Assembly (NCBI GenBank): GCA_029862205.1
Contig: JAOTXT010000030.1
Span: forward strand, 1 to 47,098
Direction of reading: 5' to 3'
Length of the DNA: 47,098 bases
From: Paracoccaceae bacterium
GTDB taxonomy: Bacteria; Pseudomonadota; Alphaproteobacteria; Rhodobacterales; Rhodobacteraceae
In this document: positions 26,724-34,826 of the stretch, piece by piece
Position numbering within the stretch: the first letter of the stretch is position 1
Layout of the letters: each line of letters starts with the position of its first letter
Program-made: the position numbers and the translations under genes
The notes under the pieces: generated by a model
What the model saw: only the letters and a program-made list of their open reading frames with translations
Database searches by the model: none
Told to the model about the DNA's origin: nothing

Positions 26724-26854
26724 GGCAGAATAATTCGATCTCGGGCATCTTCGCGGAAAGCTGGTCGCCGGAGTATCGCTCAAAGGATCCGGCCAATTGG
26801 CCGGCCGGTCATTGATTGGGGTCAATCCTCGGCAAGAAATGACCAGGACAGACA

Positions 26855-27940
26855 ATGCGCAATACGGTGACCGGTCAGATCCACGACAATGCGCAGCCGC
26901 CGCTGAGCGCCAAGGTGGCATTTCTCTCGTCACCTGCTGCGTATCGGGGTGTCGATGCGGTTGATGCTCTGGAAACCCACATGGCGTGGGTCTTCCTGGC
27001 AGGTGACCGGGCCTACAAGCTCAAGAAACCGGTTCGGCATCCATTTCTAGACTATGGGACACTGGAAGCGCGACGCACCATTTGCGGGGAAGAGGTCCGG
27101 CTGAACCGGCGGTTGGCCCCGGAGGTCTATCTCGGAGTGGCCCGTCTGACCGTCGAGAGTGACGGCTCGCTCGAGATCAATGGCATGGGCCGTATCGTCG
27201 ACTGGCTGGTCGAAATGCGCCGTCTGCCGCGCGCACTCTTGCTCGACCACGCGATCAGATCGGACGCTGTGCAACGGGGCGCGATCGAGGCCGTCGCCGA
27301 TCGGCTCGCGCATTTCTATCGTGAGGCCCCGGACGAGAATGTCGATCCGGCCGGTCATGTCGCGCGGTTCCTCCACGAACTGGGCAATAGTCGCGAAGTG
27401 TTTGCGGAAAAAGAGTTCGATTCGCTTACCGAGCGTGGAACCAAGATCTTGACCCAACTCGAAGATCTCTTGAGCCGCACTCCAGAGATCGTAACCGATC
27501 GCGTCGCCGCGCACCGGATCGTCGAAGGGCATGGTGATCTCCGGCCGGAACATGTGTGTCTCAGCGACCCGCCGGTCATCATTGATTGCCTCGAGTTCTC
27601 CCGCGATCTGCGCCTCGTCGATCCCTTAGACGAGCTTTCATACCTGTCGATGGAGTGCGCCGTGCTTGGGGCGCCATGGATCGGACCTGTTCTGATCGAG
27701 CATTACGCAACGGCCCTCGGCGACCGACCATCGGATCGGCTGCTTGGCTTTTACACGGCGTACCGCGCTAGTTTCCGGGCTCGGCAGGCGCTTGCACACC
27801 TTCTGGAGGCGGCACCGCGTACGCCCGAGAAGTGGATACCCCTGGCGCGAAGCTATCTGGACGAGGCGGAGCGAGCGGCCCTTAAGCTTCCCCCTCCAAA
27901 AGTTCGACAAGTGAACCGTTCTCGTGAAGCCGATGGATAG
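26855..27940 (+). CDS. COG2187-type aminoglycoside-phosphotransferase-like protein
   Basis: 361 aa. The APH-like catalytic loop is EGHGDLRPEHV (His226-Gly-Asp-Leu-Arg-Pro-Glu-His233), and IIDCLEFSRDLRLVDPLDEL contains the metal-binding Asp244. The N-terminus has WVFLAGDRAYKLKKPVRHPFLDYGTLEARR, with the Lys-rich beta-strand pattern of this group. In many bacteria this domain is the N-terminal half of a larger protein with an additional P-loop kinase; here only the APH half is present. The substrate is unknown. It is divergent from the hydrolase gene, and its last 59 bp overlap the 3' end of the convergent PRPP synthetase gene. Confidence 0.82.
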   Translation: MRNTVTGQIHDNAQPPLSAKVAFLSSPAAYRGVDAVDALETHMAWVFLAGDRAYKLKKPVRHPFLDYGTLEARRTICGEEVRLNRRLAPEVYLGVARLTVESDGSLEINGMGRIVDWLVEMRRLPRALLLDHAIRSDAVQRGAIEAVADRLAHFYREAPDENVDPAGHVARFLHELGNSREVFAEKEFDSLTERGTKILTQLEDLLSRTPEIVTDRVAAHRIVEGHGDLRPEHVCLSDPPVIIDCLEFSRDLRLVDPLDELSYLSMECAVLGAPWIGPVLIEHYATALGDRPSDRLLGFYTAYRASFRARQALAHLLEAAPRTPEKWIPLARSYLDEAERAALKLPPPKVRQVNRSREADG

Positions 27941-28862
27941 CCTCGGCAAATAGCGGCGCGGCGCCGACGATCTCGAGACGCTTGGCGGCAAGTCCGGGCG
28001 GTAGCCGGAATGGCGGGATCGTGTCGGTGACGAGCCACCGATCGATCTCCGGTCGCTCGAGAGCCTCGGCGGCGCCGCCGGTGAAAAGCCCGTGCCCGGC
28101 CAGCGCGATGATCTGTGTAGCGCCCTCGGCGAGCAGCGCTTCGGCCGCGCGCAGCATCGTCCCACCGGAACTGATCATGTCGTCAACGACGATTGCCGTG
28201 GCGCTCTGGACCTCGCCGACGAGAAGGTTTCCGCTGACGACACCGGCACTGCGTCGCTTTTCCATGAAGGCGCCGCCGACCGGGCGCTGCAACCTGCTCT
28301 CCAGCATCTCCCGAAAGAGTTGCGCGCGTTTGACGCCGCCAGGATCGGGCGAGGCAACGACGAGGGTGCCGTCACCGAGTGTCGGGAGAAGATTCACGAG
28401 GAACAGACGGCGGGTATCGAGATGCCACGCCGGGATTCGGAACGCATTTTGAAAGGCGACGATGTTGTGCACATCGAGGGTTACGACCGCGTCGGCGCCG
28501 GCAGCCTCCAGTAGCTCCGCCATGTAGCGCGTTGTGACCGGATCGCGCGTCTTGGTCTGGCGGTCCTTCCGCGCGTAGGCGAGATACGGGATTGCCGCCG
28601 TTATGTGCCGTGCGCCGCCCTGGCGCAACGCACCAAGAAAGAACAGGAGCCGAATGAGCTTGTCGTTGGCGCTTTGCTCCGGCCCGCCATGGAGGCCCTG
28701 AATCACGTAGACGTCGCATCCCCGCACACCGACGAGGGGACGCGCCTTGTGCTCCCCGTCCTCGAACTCCCTCTCTTCATGCGGGCTGAGGGGCAGGCCC
28801 AGATTTTCGGCAACTTGCTTGCCGAAGGAATTGGTGGCGTCGAGAGCGAAGAGCCTCATCAT
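27882..28862 (-). CDS. prs: Ribose-phosphate pyrophosphokinase (PRPP synthetase)
   Basis: 326 aa from MMRLFALDATNSFG (ATG 28862); the frame is open to 28940 but the family begins here. It has FEDGEHKARP near the N-terminus, the flexible ATP loop YLAYARKDRQTKTRDPVTTRY, ASPDPGGVKRAQ for pyrophosphate binding and the PRPP loop VVDDMISSGGTM. It makes PRPP from ribose 5-phosphate and ATP in the cytoplasm. The SSGGT loop and lack of the canonical neighbours suggest this may be a second, divergent PRPP synthetase rather than the housekeeping copy. Nearby PRPP-using and RNA-repair genes suggest a shared nucleotide-salvage setting. The 3' end overlaps the convergent COG2187 gene. Confidence 0.88.
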   Translation of the reverse strand: MMRLFALDATNSFGKQVAENLGLPLSPHEEREFEDGEHKARPLVGVRGCDVYVIQGLHGGPEQSANDKLIRLLFFLGALRQGGARHITAAIPYLAYARKDRQTKTRDPVTTRYMAELLEAAGADAVVTLDVHNIVAFQNAFRIPAWHLDTRRLFLVNLLPTLGDGTLVVASPDPGGVKRAQLFREMLESRLQRPVGGAFMEKRRSAGVVSGNLLVGEVQSATAIVVDDMISSGGTMLRAAEALLAEGATQIIALAGHGLFTGGAAEALERPEIDRWLVTDTIPPFRLPPGLAAKRLEIVGAAPLFAEAIHRLHENGSLVELLEGEA

Positions 28863-29304
28863 CGGTTCGACCTCAGTGATCCGGGCCAAAGGTGCACGGC
28901 ATGCCGCAGTGGCGTCTTGACCTGCCTCAAGCGACAGCACGCTCCAGCCCGAGCGGCCACTCTGCGGTCCTTGGCGATGATGGTCTTGTTGTCAGGATGG
29001 ATAGCACACGCCCGACAAAGTCAGGATTGCATCTTATCAACCGCAAAGGAACGTAAATTCGAATGGGCGTCGGTATCACCACGTGTATGAGACAGCCCGC
29101 ACAGCTCTTCCAGCGCCGGTATTGCGGCACTTCCCGATATCGGCGCTATGTCGGTGCCGGGCTCTGATTTTTCGTTCCCGACGCCACTCAGCCCTCGGCG
29201 GCGTGACGCCGGCCGAGTTCGCTGACCAACTGAAAACAGCCCGGAAGGTCGCACGAGGATCGGACCAGAAACGGGGTGAAATCCAATGCCCGCCCCTGTG
29301 CCCA
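28863..29304. other. Intergenic stretch with an IS3 fragment
   Basis: No intact gene. The only identifiable content is the IS3 OrfB C-terminal fragment at 29179-29262; the rest has no recognised frame, tRNA or hairpin. Confidence 0.5.
29179..29262 (+). mobile_element. Remnant: IS3-family OrfB C-terminal block
   Basis: Plus-strand translation gives RRHSALGGVTPAEFADQL followed by KTARKVAR, nearly the same as the fragment at 17709-17813 (HSALGG.TP.EFADQLK.ARKVA). The conserved stop after KVA is lost, and the rest of the element is absent. It marks an old insertion next to the nitroreductase gene. Confidence 0.7.
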
Positions 29305-29934
29305 TCAGGGCGGGTGCTCCGAGAATGGCTGGCCGACCGCTATGCTGGTCACGGGCTCTTGCCCCTCAGGCAGACGCAAAAGCCGCGAGACCGCGGCGTC
29401 ACTAAAGGCCCCAACCTCGGTGGCCCCCAATTCCAGTGACACCGCCTGCAGATAGATATCTTGCGCGCAGTGTCCGGCCTCGATGGCGACATAGCGCCTG
29501 CCGCGGTTGCCGTATTTCGCCATCGTACGGGCGTGAACCGCGACGACGACCAATATGACGCTGGCGCGCTCTATCCACGTCTGCCTGAGAGCGGCCGCCG
29601 CAAAACGAGACCGAAAGTCACCCTCCACTAGGCGATCGAGACCGTGTCGGTCCGGCCGATAGTGATATACCCCAGCCTCGATATCACCCGAGTCCGCCGC
29701 GATCGCATAGAGCTCGAGTGGATAGAGAGCACCTGCTGAAGGGACGGCGCGCAGTCCCCTTGGATGCGTCACCCCCTGAGCGGCCCAAAGAAGCTGGCCC
29801 AACTGCGCCAGCGAAACTGATCCGCCTTCGAACTCCCGCACTGATCGGCGATGGGCAATCGCCTGCTCCAGCGTCAGACCACCATTCGTACTGGGCTGCG
29901 GTAGCGTGATCAGCGAGGCAGAGCTAAGCGTCAT
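29305..29934 (-). CDS. SagB/ThcOx-family nitroreductase-like dehydrogenase
   Basis: 209 aa from the ATG at 29934; a GTG at 29967 in the same frame is an alternative. Typical SagB-type blocks are RRSVREF, LGQLLWAAQGVT, RAVPSAGALYPLELY, GVYHYRPDRHGL and the C-terminal YVAIEAGHCAQDIYLQAVSLELGATEVGAFSD, which binds FMN. Family members oxidise azolines in peptide toxin pathways or act as stand-alone flavin reductases. No cyclodehydratase or precursor peptide is nearby, so this is probably a stand-alone nitroreductase-like enzyme. It is flanked on both sides by repeat and IS debris. Confidence 0.82.
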   Translation of the reverse strand: MTLSSASLITLPQPSTNGGLTLEQAIAHRRSVREFEGGSVSLAQLGQLLWAAQGVTHPRGLRAVPSAGALYPLELYAIAADSGDIEAGVYHYRPDRHGLDRLVEGDFRSRFAAAALRQTWIERASVILVVVAVHARTMAKYGNRGRRYVAIEAGHCAQDIYLQAVSLELGATEVGAFSDAAVSRLLRLPEGQEPVTSIAVGQPFSEHPP

Positions 29935-30485
29935 ATGTCTGCGCTGCACCCTTCTGCAATGTGCCACTGATGCGTCGGCTGAAACTTATATTTAAAATAA
30001 GCCGACCGGGCGTTGCGCGCGTTGATCTGGCTCAAGCGTAAACGAACGGCTTCCTTAGGGCGCTTTCGCCTGGCATCAATCTCGCTGTCTATCTGCAGAT
30101 ACAGTTGAGTGACCTATGTCGCCTGTTGGCACGAGGCGGGCCTAAATCATCCGCGTCGTGTAGGTCTGTCGACCGCCAGATCGCCGACGCCTGGGCTTAA
30201 AGGTCAGCTTTTCGCCGCCTTGCCGACGTGGCAGCACCTGGCCGTGAAGGGCAACTCATGACCCGAACGAGACATTAGACATACGCCGAAAAAACCCCAA
30301 ACCGAGATCGACGCGTGTGCAATCCGTGTCCACAACTCGAAGCAGCAAGAAACCTTCGAACTTGCTATAGGTCACGCACTGCGTAGTCGTGCCGAGTCGG
30401 CGCTCCAGTCGAAGCAAACAGATCGCGGCGAATAAATGAACTAGGCAGCACGGAGTTAAAATCGAATGTTACGCATTCTTAGGCG
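29935..30485. other. Intergenic stretch of 551 bp with dispersed-repeat copies, no gene
   Basis: No gene recognised. It holds two short copies of the degenerate repeat (around 30165-30200 and 30211-30230), described separately. The remainder is noncoding-looking and more AT-rich near 29980-30000 and 30430-30480. Confidence 0.5.
30165..30230 (+). repeat. Degenerate dispersed intergenic repeat, copy A
   Basis: GTAGGTCTGTCGACCGCCAG followed by ATCGCCGACGCCTGGG and AAAGGTCAGCTTTT parallels the copy at 42467-42515 with the same spacing. A second core, GCCGCCTTGCCGACG, lies at 30214-30228. Confidence 0.5.
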
Positions 30486-30955
30486 GTGCACGTATTAGGT
30501 GAAGCAGAACGATCCCCGCCGATCGCTGGAACAACTAGCGCGATCGGTATCATTTGGCCGGCTTTGACGATCGCTGGCGTCTCGGCCGCCTCGATGGCGC
30601 TTGAGATCGTCGCGGGGGGTGCGCTGGCACCCTATGTCGGCATGTCGCTCTACACCTGGACCGTGATTATAGCGGTGGTGCTGGCCGGTCTTTCCGTCGG
30701 ACATTAGATCGGCGGCTGGCTCGCCGACCACGTGCGCTGGCCCGCCCATACTGTCGCCCTCGCGCTCACTGCGGCGGCATTGACGACGCTCGTCTGCCTC
30801 GGCGCATTGAGGCTCGCGGCACCCAACCTCTCCGGCGCCGATCTTGTTCCACAGGTGGCGATCTTGTCGCTGGCAGCCTTCTTCCTGCCCAGCGCCTGCG
30901 CGGGACTGGTGTCGCCGCTGCTGACCGTCATAGTGCTTCAGACAGCCGCGCCCGA
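30486..30955 (+). pseudogene. Broken N-terminal membrane part of a spermidine-synthase-like (fused MFS/spermidine synthase) protein
   Basis: The frame encodes EIVAGGALAPYVGMSLYTWT, AVVLAGLSVGH, then a TAG stop at 30705-30707, then IGGWLADHVRWPAHTVALAL and a further hydrophobic stretch to LLTVIVLQTAAPDSHDLS. Intact relatives have a tryptophan at the stop (H-W-IGG), so one base change (TGG to TAG) explains it. The gene is also cut off near 30955, where it runs into the antisense end of the YeeE gene, so the catalytic spermidine-synthase domain is missing. It is a dead gene. Confidence 0.75.
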
Positions 30956-30965
30956 TAGCCACGAT

Positions 30966-32030
30966 CTAAGCGCCGCGCTTCAGGAACTTGGCCTCGACCA
31001 GCAGATAAAGCCCGATGCGCGCGCCGACCAGAATCGATACGATCGCCACCGGCGCGCTAAGCGACAGGAGTGACAGGGCCGAGAGCCCCTGACCAATCGT
31101 GCAACCGGCTGCGAGCACGCCTCCAACCCCCATCATCGCGGCCCCCATCATCTGGCGGCCAAGCTCGCGCGCGTCATCGCACGCCTCCCAGCGGAATTCG
31201 TCCTTGAAGAACGAACCGATCGCGGCGCCCAACACGACGCCTGCGACCGCGCCAAGCGGGAAGTCCAGATCGCCTGCACCCGACGTCATGAGATAGAGGA
31301 TGCTCTGACCCAGAGGCGCGATGAAGGTGTAGGATTCGGTCTCGATCTGATCGAAGCTGGTCGCGGCGATCCGGGAGGTCGCGAACCAGGCGAGCACGAT
31401 GGCAGCACCTGCAATCACAGACCAGACCAAGTGACCGCTCAGGCCGCGAAACCGGGCATCGAGCAGCGCCCATCCGGCCAACGCCATCGCCGCAATCGCC
31501 GCGGGCACGAACTCCGACACCGATAGCCTCGACGCGGTTAACTGGGCGATGCCGTGATCGAAGGTGCCGTCTTCGATCGGAACGACCGGGACGATCCAAA
31601 GACGGAGCGGCGCGAGTGGACCGGCGATCGTCGCATAGGCCGTGATCCCGATCACCGGGACCATCACCAACCCCCGCAGATCTCCACCGCCCGCGCGTGC
31701 CAGCGATCCAAAGCCGCATGTTCCGACAAGGGCCATGCCGGTCCCGAACAAGAGCCCGCCCACAATCGAGCCGATGGGCGACCACGCCACACGGAAGTAG
31801 CGCGTGTCGTTCGGGTCGAAAGCGCCGACGCTCAATAATACGTAGGTTCCGGCAATGGCGACGGCAGCGGCCATCGCCATCATCCTCATGCGGCCCATAT
31901 CCGCGCCGTAGACCGCGTCCTCGACCGCGCCCATGCTGCAGAAACGGCCGACCCGCGCGGCAAGGCCAAGCATCACGCCGCCGGCCAGGCCCGCGAGTGC
32001 GGCAAGATGGCTATCCGTCAGGTCGATCAT
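30966..32030 (-). CDS. YeeE/YedE-family inner membrane protein (sulfur-compound transport)
   Basis: 354 aa from the ATG at 32030 (MIDLTDSHLAALAGL); the frame is open to 32210 but the added part is the antisense of the ArsR gene. It is strongly hydrophobic, with about nine or more membrane segments. The family cysteine blocks are RVGRFCSMGA (Cys31), GTCGFGSLARAGGGDLRGLV and the C-terminal GCTIGQGLSAL. TsuA of this family imports thiosulfate, and other members move sulfur-containing ions. It is the last gene of the leftward soxS arm, consistent with import or export of a Sox substrate or product. Confidence 0.88.
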   Translation of the reverse strand: MIDLTDSHLAALAGLAGGVMLGLAARVGRFCSMGAVEDAVYGADMGRMRMMAMAAAVAIAGTYVLLSVGAFDPNDTRYFRVAWSPIGSIVGGLLFGTGMALVGTCGFGSLARAGGGDLRGLVMVPVIGITAYATIAGPLAPLRLWIVPVVPIEDGTFDHGIAQLTASRLSVSEFVPAAIAAMALAGWALLDARFRGLSGHLVWSVIAGAAIVLAWFATSRIAATSFDQIETESYTFIAPLGQSILYLMTSGAGDLDFPLGAVAGVVLGAAIGSFFKDEFRWEACDDARELGRQMMGAAMMGVGGVLAAGCTIGQGLSALSLLSLSAPVAIVSILVGARIGLYLLVEAKFLKRGA

Positions 32031-32082
32031 GGCGCCATCCAAGTCGCGCCTGTCGCTGCACGCCACCTGGCGGGGACGTCGT

Positions 32083-32433
32083 TCAGGCCCCGTCCTTCTC
32101 GTCGGTGCAGAACAGGTCGTAGACGACTTCCAGCATCTGCGCCGCGCGGCCATCGGCCAGACGATAGTAAATCGCCTTGCCGTCGCGCCGGGTCTCGACC
32201 AGCCCCTCAAAGCGGAGCCGGGCGAGCTGCTGGCTGACTGCCGCCTGGCGCTGGCCGAGAAAGTTCTCGAGCTCGGTCACCGTGCGTTCGCCGCCAGAAG
32301 CCAGATAGCACAGGATCATCAGGCGGCCCTCATGGGCCAGCGCCTTCAGAAAGTCGGTCGCGCGCTGCGCATTCTTCACCATCCGATCAACCTCGGCTTG
32401 GTCGAGACCTTCATTGAAAACCGGGAGCGCCAT
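32083..32433 (-). CDS. soxR: ArsR/SmtB-family repressor of the sox locus, SqrR/BigR-like persulfide sensor
   Basis: 116 aa. A winged-helix fold is clear: LKALAHEGRLMILCYLASG, then the recognition helix region RQAAVSQQLARLRFEGLV, then the beta-wing TRRDGKAIYYRL. Cys42 (in MILCYL) and Cys109 (in VYDLFC) occupy the places of the two cysteines that form a tetrasulfide bridge in SqrR of Rhodobacter capsulatus. No metal-binding CxC of ArsR is seen. It should bind DNA and repress sox genes until reactive sulfur species appear. Candidate sites of the SqrR form ATTC-N8-GAAT are found upstream of soxX (perfect) and before the GlcG-like gene (one mismatch). It starts 14 bp after the stop of that gene. 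Confidence 0.87.
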   Translation of the reverse strand: MALPVFNEGLDQAEVDRMVKNAQRATDFLKALAHEGRLMILCYLASGGERTVTELENFLGQRQAAVSQQLARLRFEGLVETRRDGKAIYYRLADGRAAQMLEVVYDLFCTDEKDGA

Positions 32434-32447
32434 GAATCCGCCTGTGG

Positions 32448-32960
32448 CTAGAAGTCCAGACGATCAGAAATAGCCTCGATCCCGGCCCGCGCGCAATCCT
32501 CGTCGATGTCGGGGCCCGGCGCGCCGGAGACGCCGACCGCGCCCACGATCGACCCGGCGGCCTCGACCGGAACACCGCCGCCCAGCACCAGCGTGCCCGG
32601 AATGTCGCGCAAACCTTGGCTGAGCGCGCCCTCGCCGATGCTCTGGTCCAGCTCGAGGGTCGCGGTGCGGAAACTTGCGGAGGTCCATGCCTTCGCCGTC
32701 GCGGTGCCGACCGTGTGCGCACCGGCATAGCGGTCGCGGATGACGACCTGGGTCTGCCCGAACCGGTCGACCACGGCGACCGCGACCTGGTAGCCCCCTT
32801 GCTGGCAGCTCGCCAATGCCGCCTGAGCCAGCTCGACCGCCACCGACGGACGCATGGACTTGAAGGAAACCAGCGCTTCCGAGTCCTGGGCTTGGGCGGT
32901 GCCGATCGGCATCATTGTCAGGGCCATCGCGGCGATGGCGGCTTTCTGCAGGCGGCTCAT
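32448..32960 (-). CDS. GlcG/HbpS-family protein (DUF336), secreted
   Basis: 170 aa from the ATG at 32960, with a very strong GAGGAGGA ribosome site; the open frame continues upstream only as an antisense shadow. A signal peptide ends at about residue 24 (AQA). The mature protein has VELAQAALASCQQGGYQVAVAVVDRFGQTQVVIRDRYAG, DIPGTLVLGGGVPV and AGSIVGAVGVSGAPGPDIDEDCA, the full GlcG/HbpS domain. HbpS of Streptomyces binds heme and senses redox; the role in sox loci is not established. Placement between soxS and the repressor, in the periplasm, suggests a link to heme or redox handling of the Sox system. Confidence 0.85.
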   Translation of the reverse strand: MSRLQKAAIAAMALTMMPIGTAQAQDSEALVSFKSMRPSVAVELAQAALASCQQGGYQVAVAVVDRFGQTQVVIRDRYAGAHTVGTATAKAWTSASFRTATLELDQSIGEGALSQGLRDIPGTLVLGGGVPVEAAGSIVGAVGVSGAPGPDIDEDCARAGIEAISDRLDF

Positions 32961-32983
32961 ACGGGTTCCTCCTCGAGCAAGTT

Positions 32984-32999
32984 GTTCTGGTTTAGGAAT
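32984..32999. promoter_or_regulatory. Candidate repressor operator before the GlcG-like gene
   Basis: GTTC-N8-GAAT (16 bp) differs by one base from the ATTC-N8-GAAT form known for SqrR-type repressors. It lies about 24 bp upstream of the GlcG-like start, at the very end of soxS. If used, it would give the repressor an autoregulatory site internal to the leftward arm. Confidence 0.35.
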
Positions 33000-33370
33000 C
33001 AATCTGCGGGCTCCTCTGCACGCTCCAACAACTGCTGCAACATGCCGTAGAAAAAGTCCTCGCCAGGATATCCTTCGATCCGGCCTATCTCGGCGCCGTC
33101 CTCCAAAAGAACGAATGTCGGCGTGTAGCGCGCTTTCCGGTCCAAAATGATTCCCTCGGGCAAAGGGTCGAAAATGCTGCTGCGCAAGAGGGGCGCCCGG
33201 CGGCCCTCCTCGGTGCGGTCGTAGACGACACCCACCTCGGCGTCCCATTGATCGCACCACTCGCAGAAGGCCTGATCGAGCATCAAGAGCCGCGTCTGCG
33301 CCGCCGCGTGCGCGGGCGACAGCAACAGCGCCGCTTTGACCACGATCATTATCAGGCTAACGCGCAGCAC
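32999..33370 (-). CDS. soxS: Periplasmic thioredoxin-like protein SoxS
   Basis: 123 aa from the GTG at 33370, which has a GAGAGG site upstream; a TTG at 33394 in frame is an alternative with no ribosome site. A hydrophobic signal region is at about 4-24. The mature part has the redox motif CEWC (Cys36, Cys39) in LMLDQAFCEWCDQW, and TPTFVLLEDGAEIGRIEGYPG is the thioredoxin cis-Pro region. SoxS in Paracoccus reactivates SoxY by reducing unwanted disulfides. It leads the leftward arm of the locus, divergent from soxV. Confidence 0.85.
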   Translation of the reverse strand: MLRVSLIMIVVKAALLLSPAHAAAQTRLLMLDQAFCEWCDQWDAEVGVVYDRTEEGRRAPLLRSSIFDPLPEGIILDRKARYTPTFVLLEDGAEIGRIEGYPGEDFFYGMLQQLLERAEEPAD

Positions 33371-33394
33371 CAGATTGACCTCTCGACTCTCCAA

Positions 33395-33416
33395 ACATAT
33401 AAATAAAAATTAATGT
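33395..33416. promoter_or_regulatory. AT-rich imperfect palindrome in the soxS/soxV divergent promoter region
   Basis: The segment reads ACATATAAATAA then AAATTAATGT, an imperfect inverted repeat with ACAT/ATGT ends, in a strikingly AT-rich stretch of this GC-rich locus. It sits between the divergent soxS and soxV starts. It is a candidate promoter or operator but does not match ATTC-N8-GAAT. Confidence 0.35.
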
Positions 33417-33451
33417 AAGAATGTGAGCGATGCAACCGATCTCGGAGACCT

Positions 33452-34183
33452 GTGGGACTAGACGTCACATACTGGGGCGCCATCGTTGCGGGACTCCTCT
33501 CGTTCGTCTCGCCCTGCATCCTGCCGATCGTGCCGCCCTATCTGTGCTTTCTTGCCGGGGTGAGCTTCGAGGAGCTGAGCGATCCCGCGACGGGGAACCG
33601 CGCCGCGAACCGCCGCGTCGTCTGGAGCGCGATCGCCTTCGCGCTGGGATTCGCGACCGTTTTCGTCGCGCTCGGCGCATCGGCCAGTCTGATCGGCCAA
33701 GCGCTTTCGCGCCATTTCGACACCATGCGCTATGTGGCCGGTGGCGTGATTCTAGTGCTGGGGCTGCACTTTCTCGGTGTTATCCGCATCCCGATCCTCT
33801 ACCGGGACGCACGGGTGTCGGTCGAACGCCAGCCTGCGACCTTGGTCGGCGCCTATTTGGTTGGTCTGGCGTTCGCGTTTGGCTGGACGCCCTGCGTCGG
33901 GCCGGTCCTGGCGGCAATCCTATTCACCGCCGGGGCGCAGGAGACCGCCGCTCAAGGCGCGCTGCTGCTGGCGGCGTATGCGGCAGGGATCGGGATTCCT
34001 TTCGTTCTGGCGGCCTTCTTCGTGGCGCCCTTCATGGCCTGGATGCGCCGCTTCCGGCGCCATATGGGCATCGTCGAGAAGATCACCGGGGCCGCCCTTG
34101 TACTAACCGGGATTCTGTTCCTGACCAACGCAATGCCGACGATCGCCTATTGGATGCTGGAATACATGCCTGCCCTTGGATGA
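33452..34183 (+). CDS. soxV: SoxV, CcdA-type electron transporter
   Basis: 243 aa with a GTG start and a GGAG ribosome site. It is a CcdA/DsbD-gamma-like protein with about six membrane segments. The two transfer cysteines are in FVSPCILPIVPPYLC (Cys22) and GWTPCVGPV (Cys148). It moves reducing power from cytoplasmic thioredoxin across the inner membrane to SoxW (and probably SoxS), which keep SoxY active. It is divergent from soxS with about 80 bp between, and soxW starts 21 bp after its stop. Confidence 0.92.
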   Translation: MGLDVTYWGAIVAGLLSFVSPCILPIVPPYLCFLAGVSFEELSDPATGNRAANRRVVWSAIAFALGFATVFVALGASASLIGQALSRHFDTMRYVAGGVILVLGLHFLGVIRIPILYRDARVSVERQPATLVGAYLVGLAFAFGWTPCVGPVLAAILFTAGAQETAAQGALLLAAYAAGIGIPFVLAAFFVAPFMAWMRRFRRHMGIVEKITGAALVLTGILFLTNAMPTIAYWMLEYMPALG

Positions 34184-34204
34184 CTCGCGCAAATGGGGAC
34201 TGAG

Positions 34205-34783
34205 ATGAGGATACTTTTCGCCGCACTTGCCATCGCCATTCTGCCATTGCTCGCCATGCCGGCGATCGCGCAGGAGAACGGCGGCCTGTATACCGAGGAC
34301 TGGTTCGCGGTCACCTTCAAGGACATGCGGGAGGATCTGGAAACGGCACAGAGCGAAGGCAAGCGCCTGGCGCTCATTGTCGAACAATATGGCTGCATCT
34401 ATTGCCGGAAGTTGCACGAGGAGGTGCTCTCAGACCCCGAAGTAGCCGACTTCATCAAGGCGAACTTTCTCGTTGTCCAATACAACATGTTCGGGGACGA
34501 GGAAGTCACGGATTTCGACGGCGAGGTCCTCACCGAGGAAGAGGCGGTGCGCCGGTGGGGCGTAATCTTTACGCCGACGATTATTTTCTTGGCGGATGAG
34601 GTGTCGGGTGACGTCGTCAAAGCCTCGGAGGCGGCGGTGCAGACAATGCCAGGGGCATTCGGTAAGTGGACGACCCTGAATATGTTTCGCTGGGTCTATA
34701 AGAAAGGCTATGAGGGCGAGGAACATTTCCAGAAGTATCACGCCCGCATAATCGAGGAGCTGCGCGCCGAGGGGCGGCTTTAA
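34205..34783 (+). CDS. soxW: SoxW, periplasmic thioredoxin (copy 1)
   Basis: 192 aa from the ATG at 34205 with a GGGGA site; an ATG at 34193 lacks one. The signal peptide ends at about residue 22. The redox motif is GCIYC (Cys64, Cys67), followed by RKLHEEVLSDPEVADFI and the conserved EVTDFDGEVLTE and FTPTIIFL blocks. It receives electrons from SoxV. A paralogue with CPYC is encoded at 41711-42313, sharing the EVTDFDGEVL block, so the locus has two SoxW-type proteins. Confidence 0.9.
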   Translation: MRILFAALAIAILPLLAMPAIAQENGGLYTEDWFAVTFKDMREDLETAQSEGKRLALIVEQYGCIYCRKLHEEVLSDPEVADFIKANFLVVQYNMFGDEEVTDFDGEVLTEEEAVRRWGVIFTPTIIFLADEVSGDVVKASEAAVQTMPGAFGKWTTLNMFRWVYKKGYEGEEHFQKYHARIIEELRAEGRL

Positions 34784-34826
34784 AGGAGGCGCCATCTCTG
34801 GAGACGACAGATTCTTGTGCAAACGA

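Noticed and set aside
25368-26870. 500-aa open frame on the plus strand
   Set aside because: It lies antisense to the phosphoribosyltransferase and hydrolase genes, whose proteins have clear motifs; the long frame is a GC-rich shadow.
30705-30707. TAG as a pyrrolysine codon
   Set aside because: The aligned residue in the family is Trp, the gene is truncated, and both MttB genes lack amber codons.
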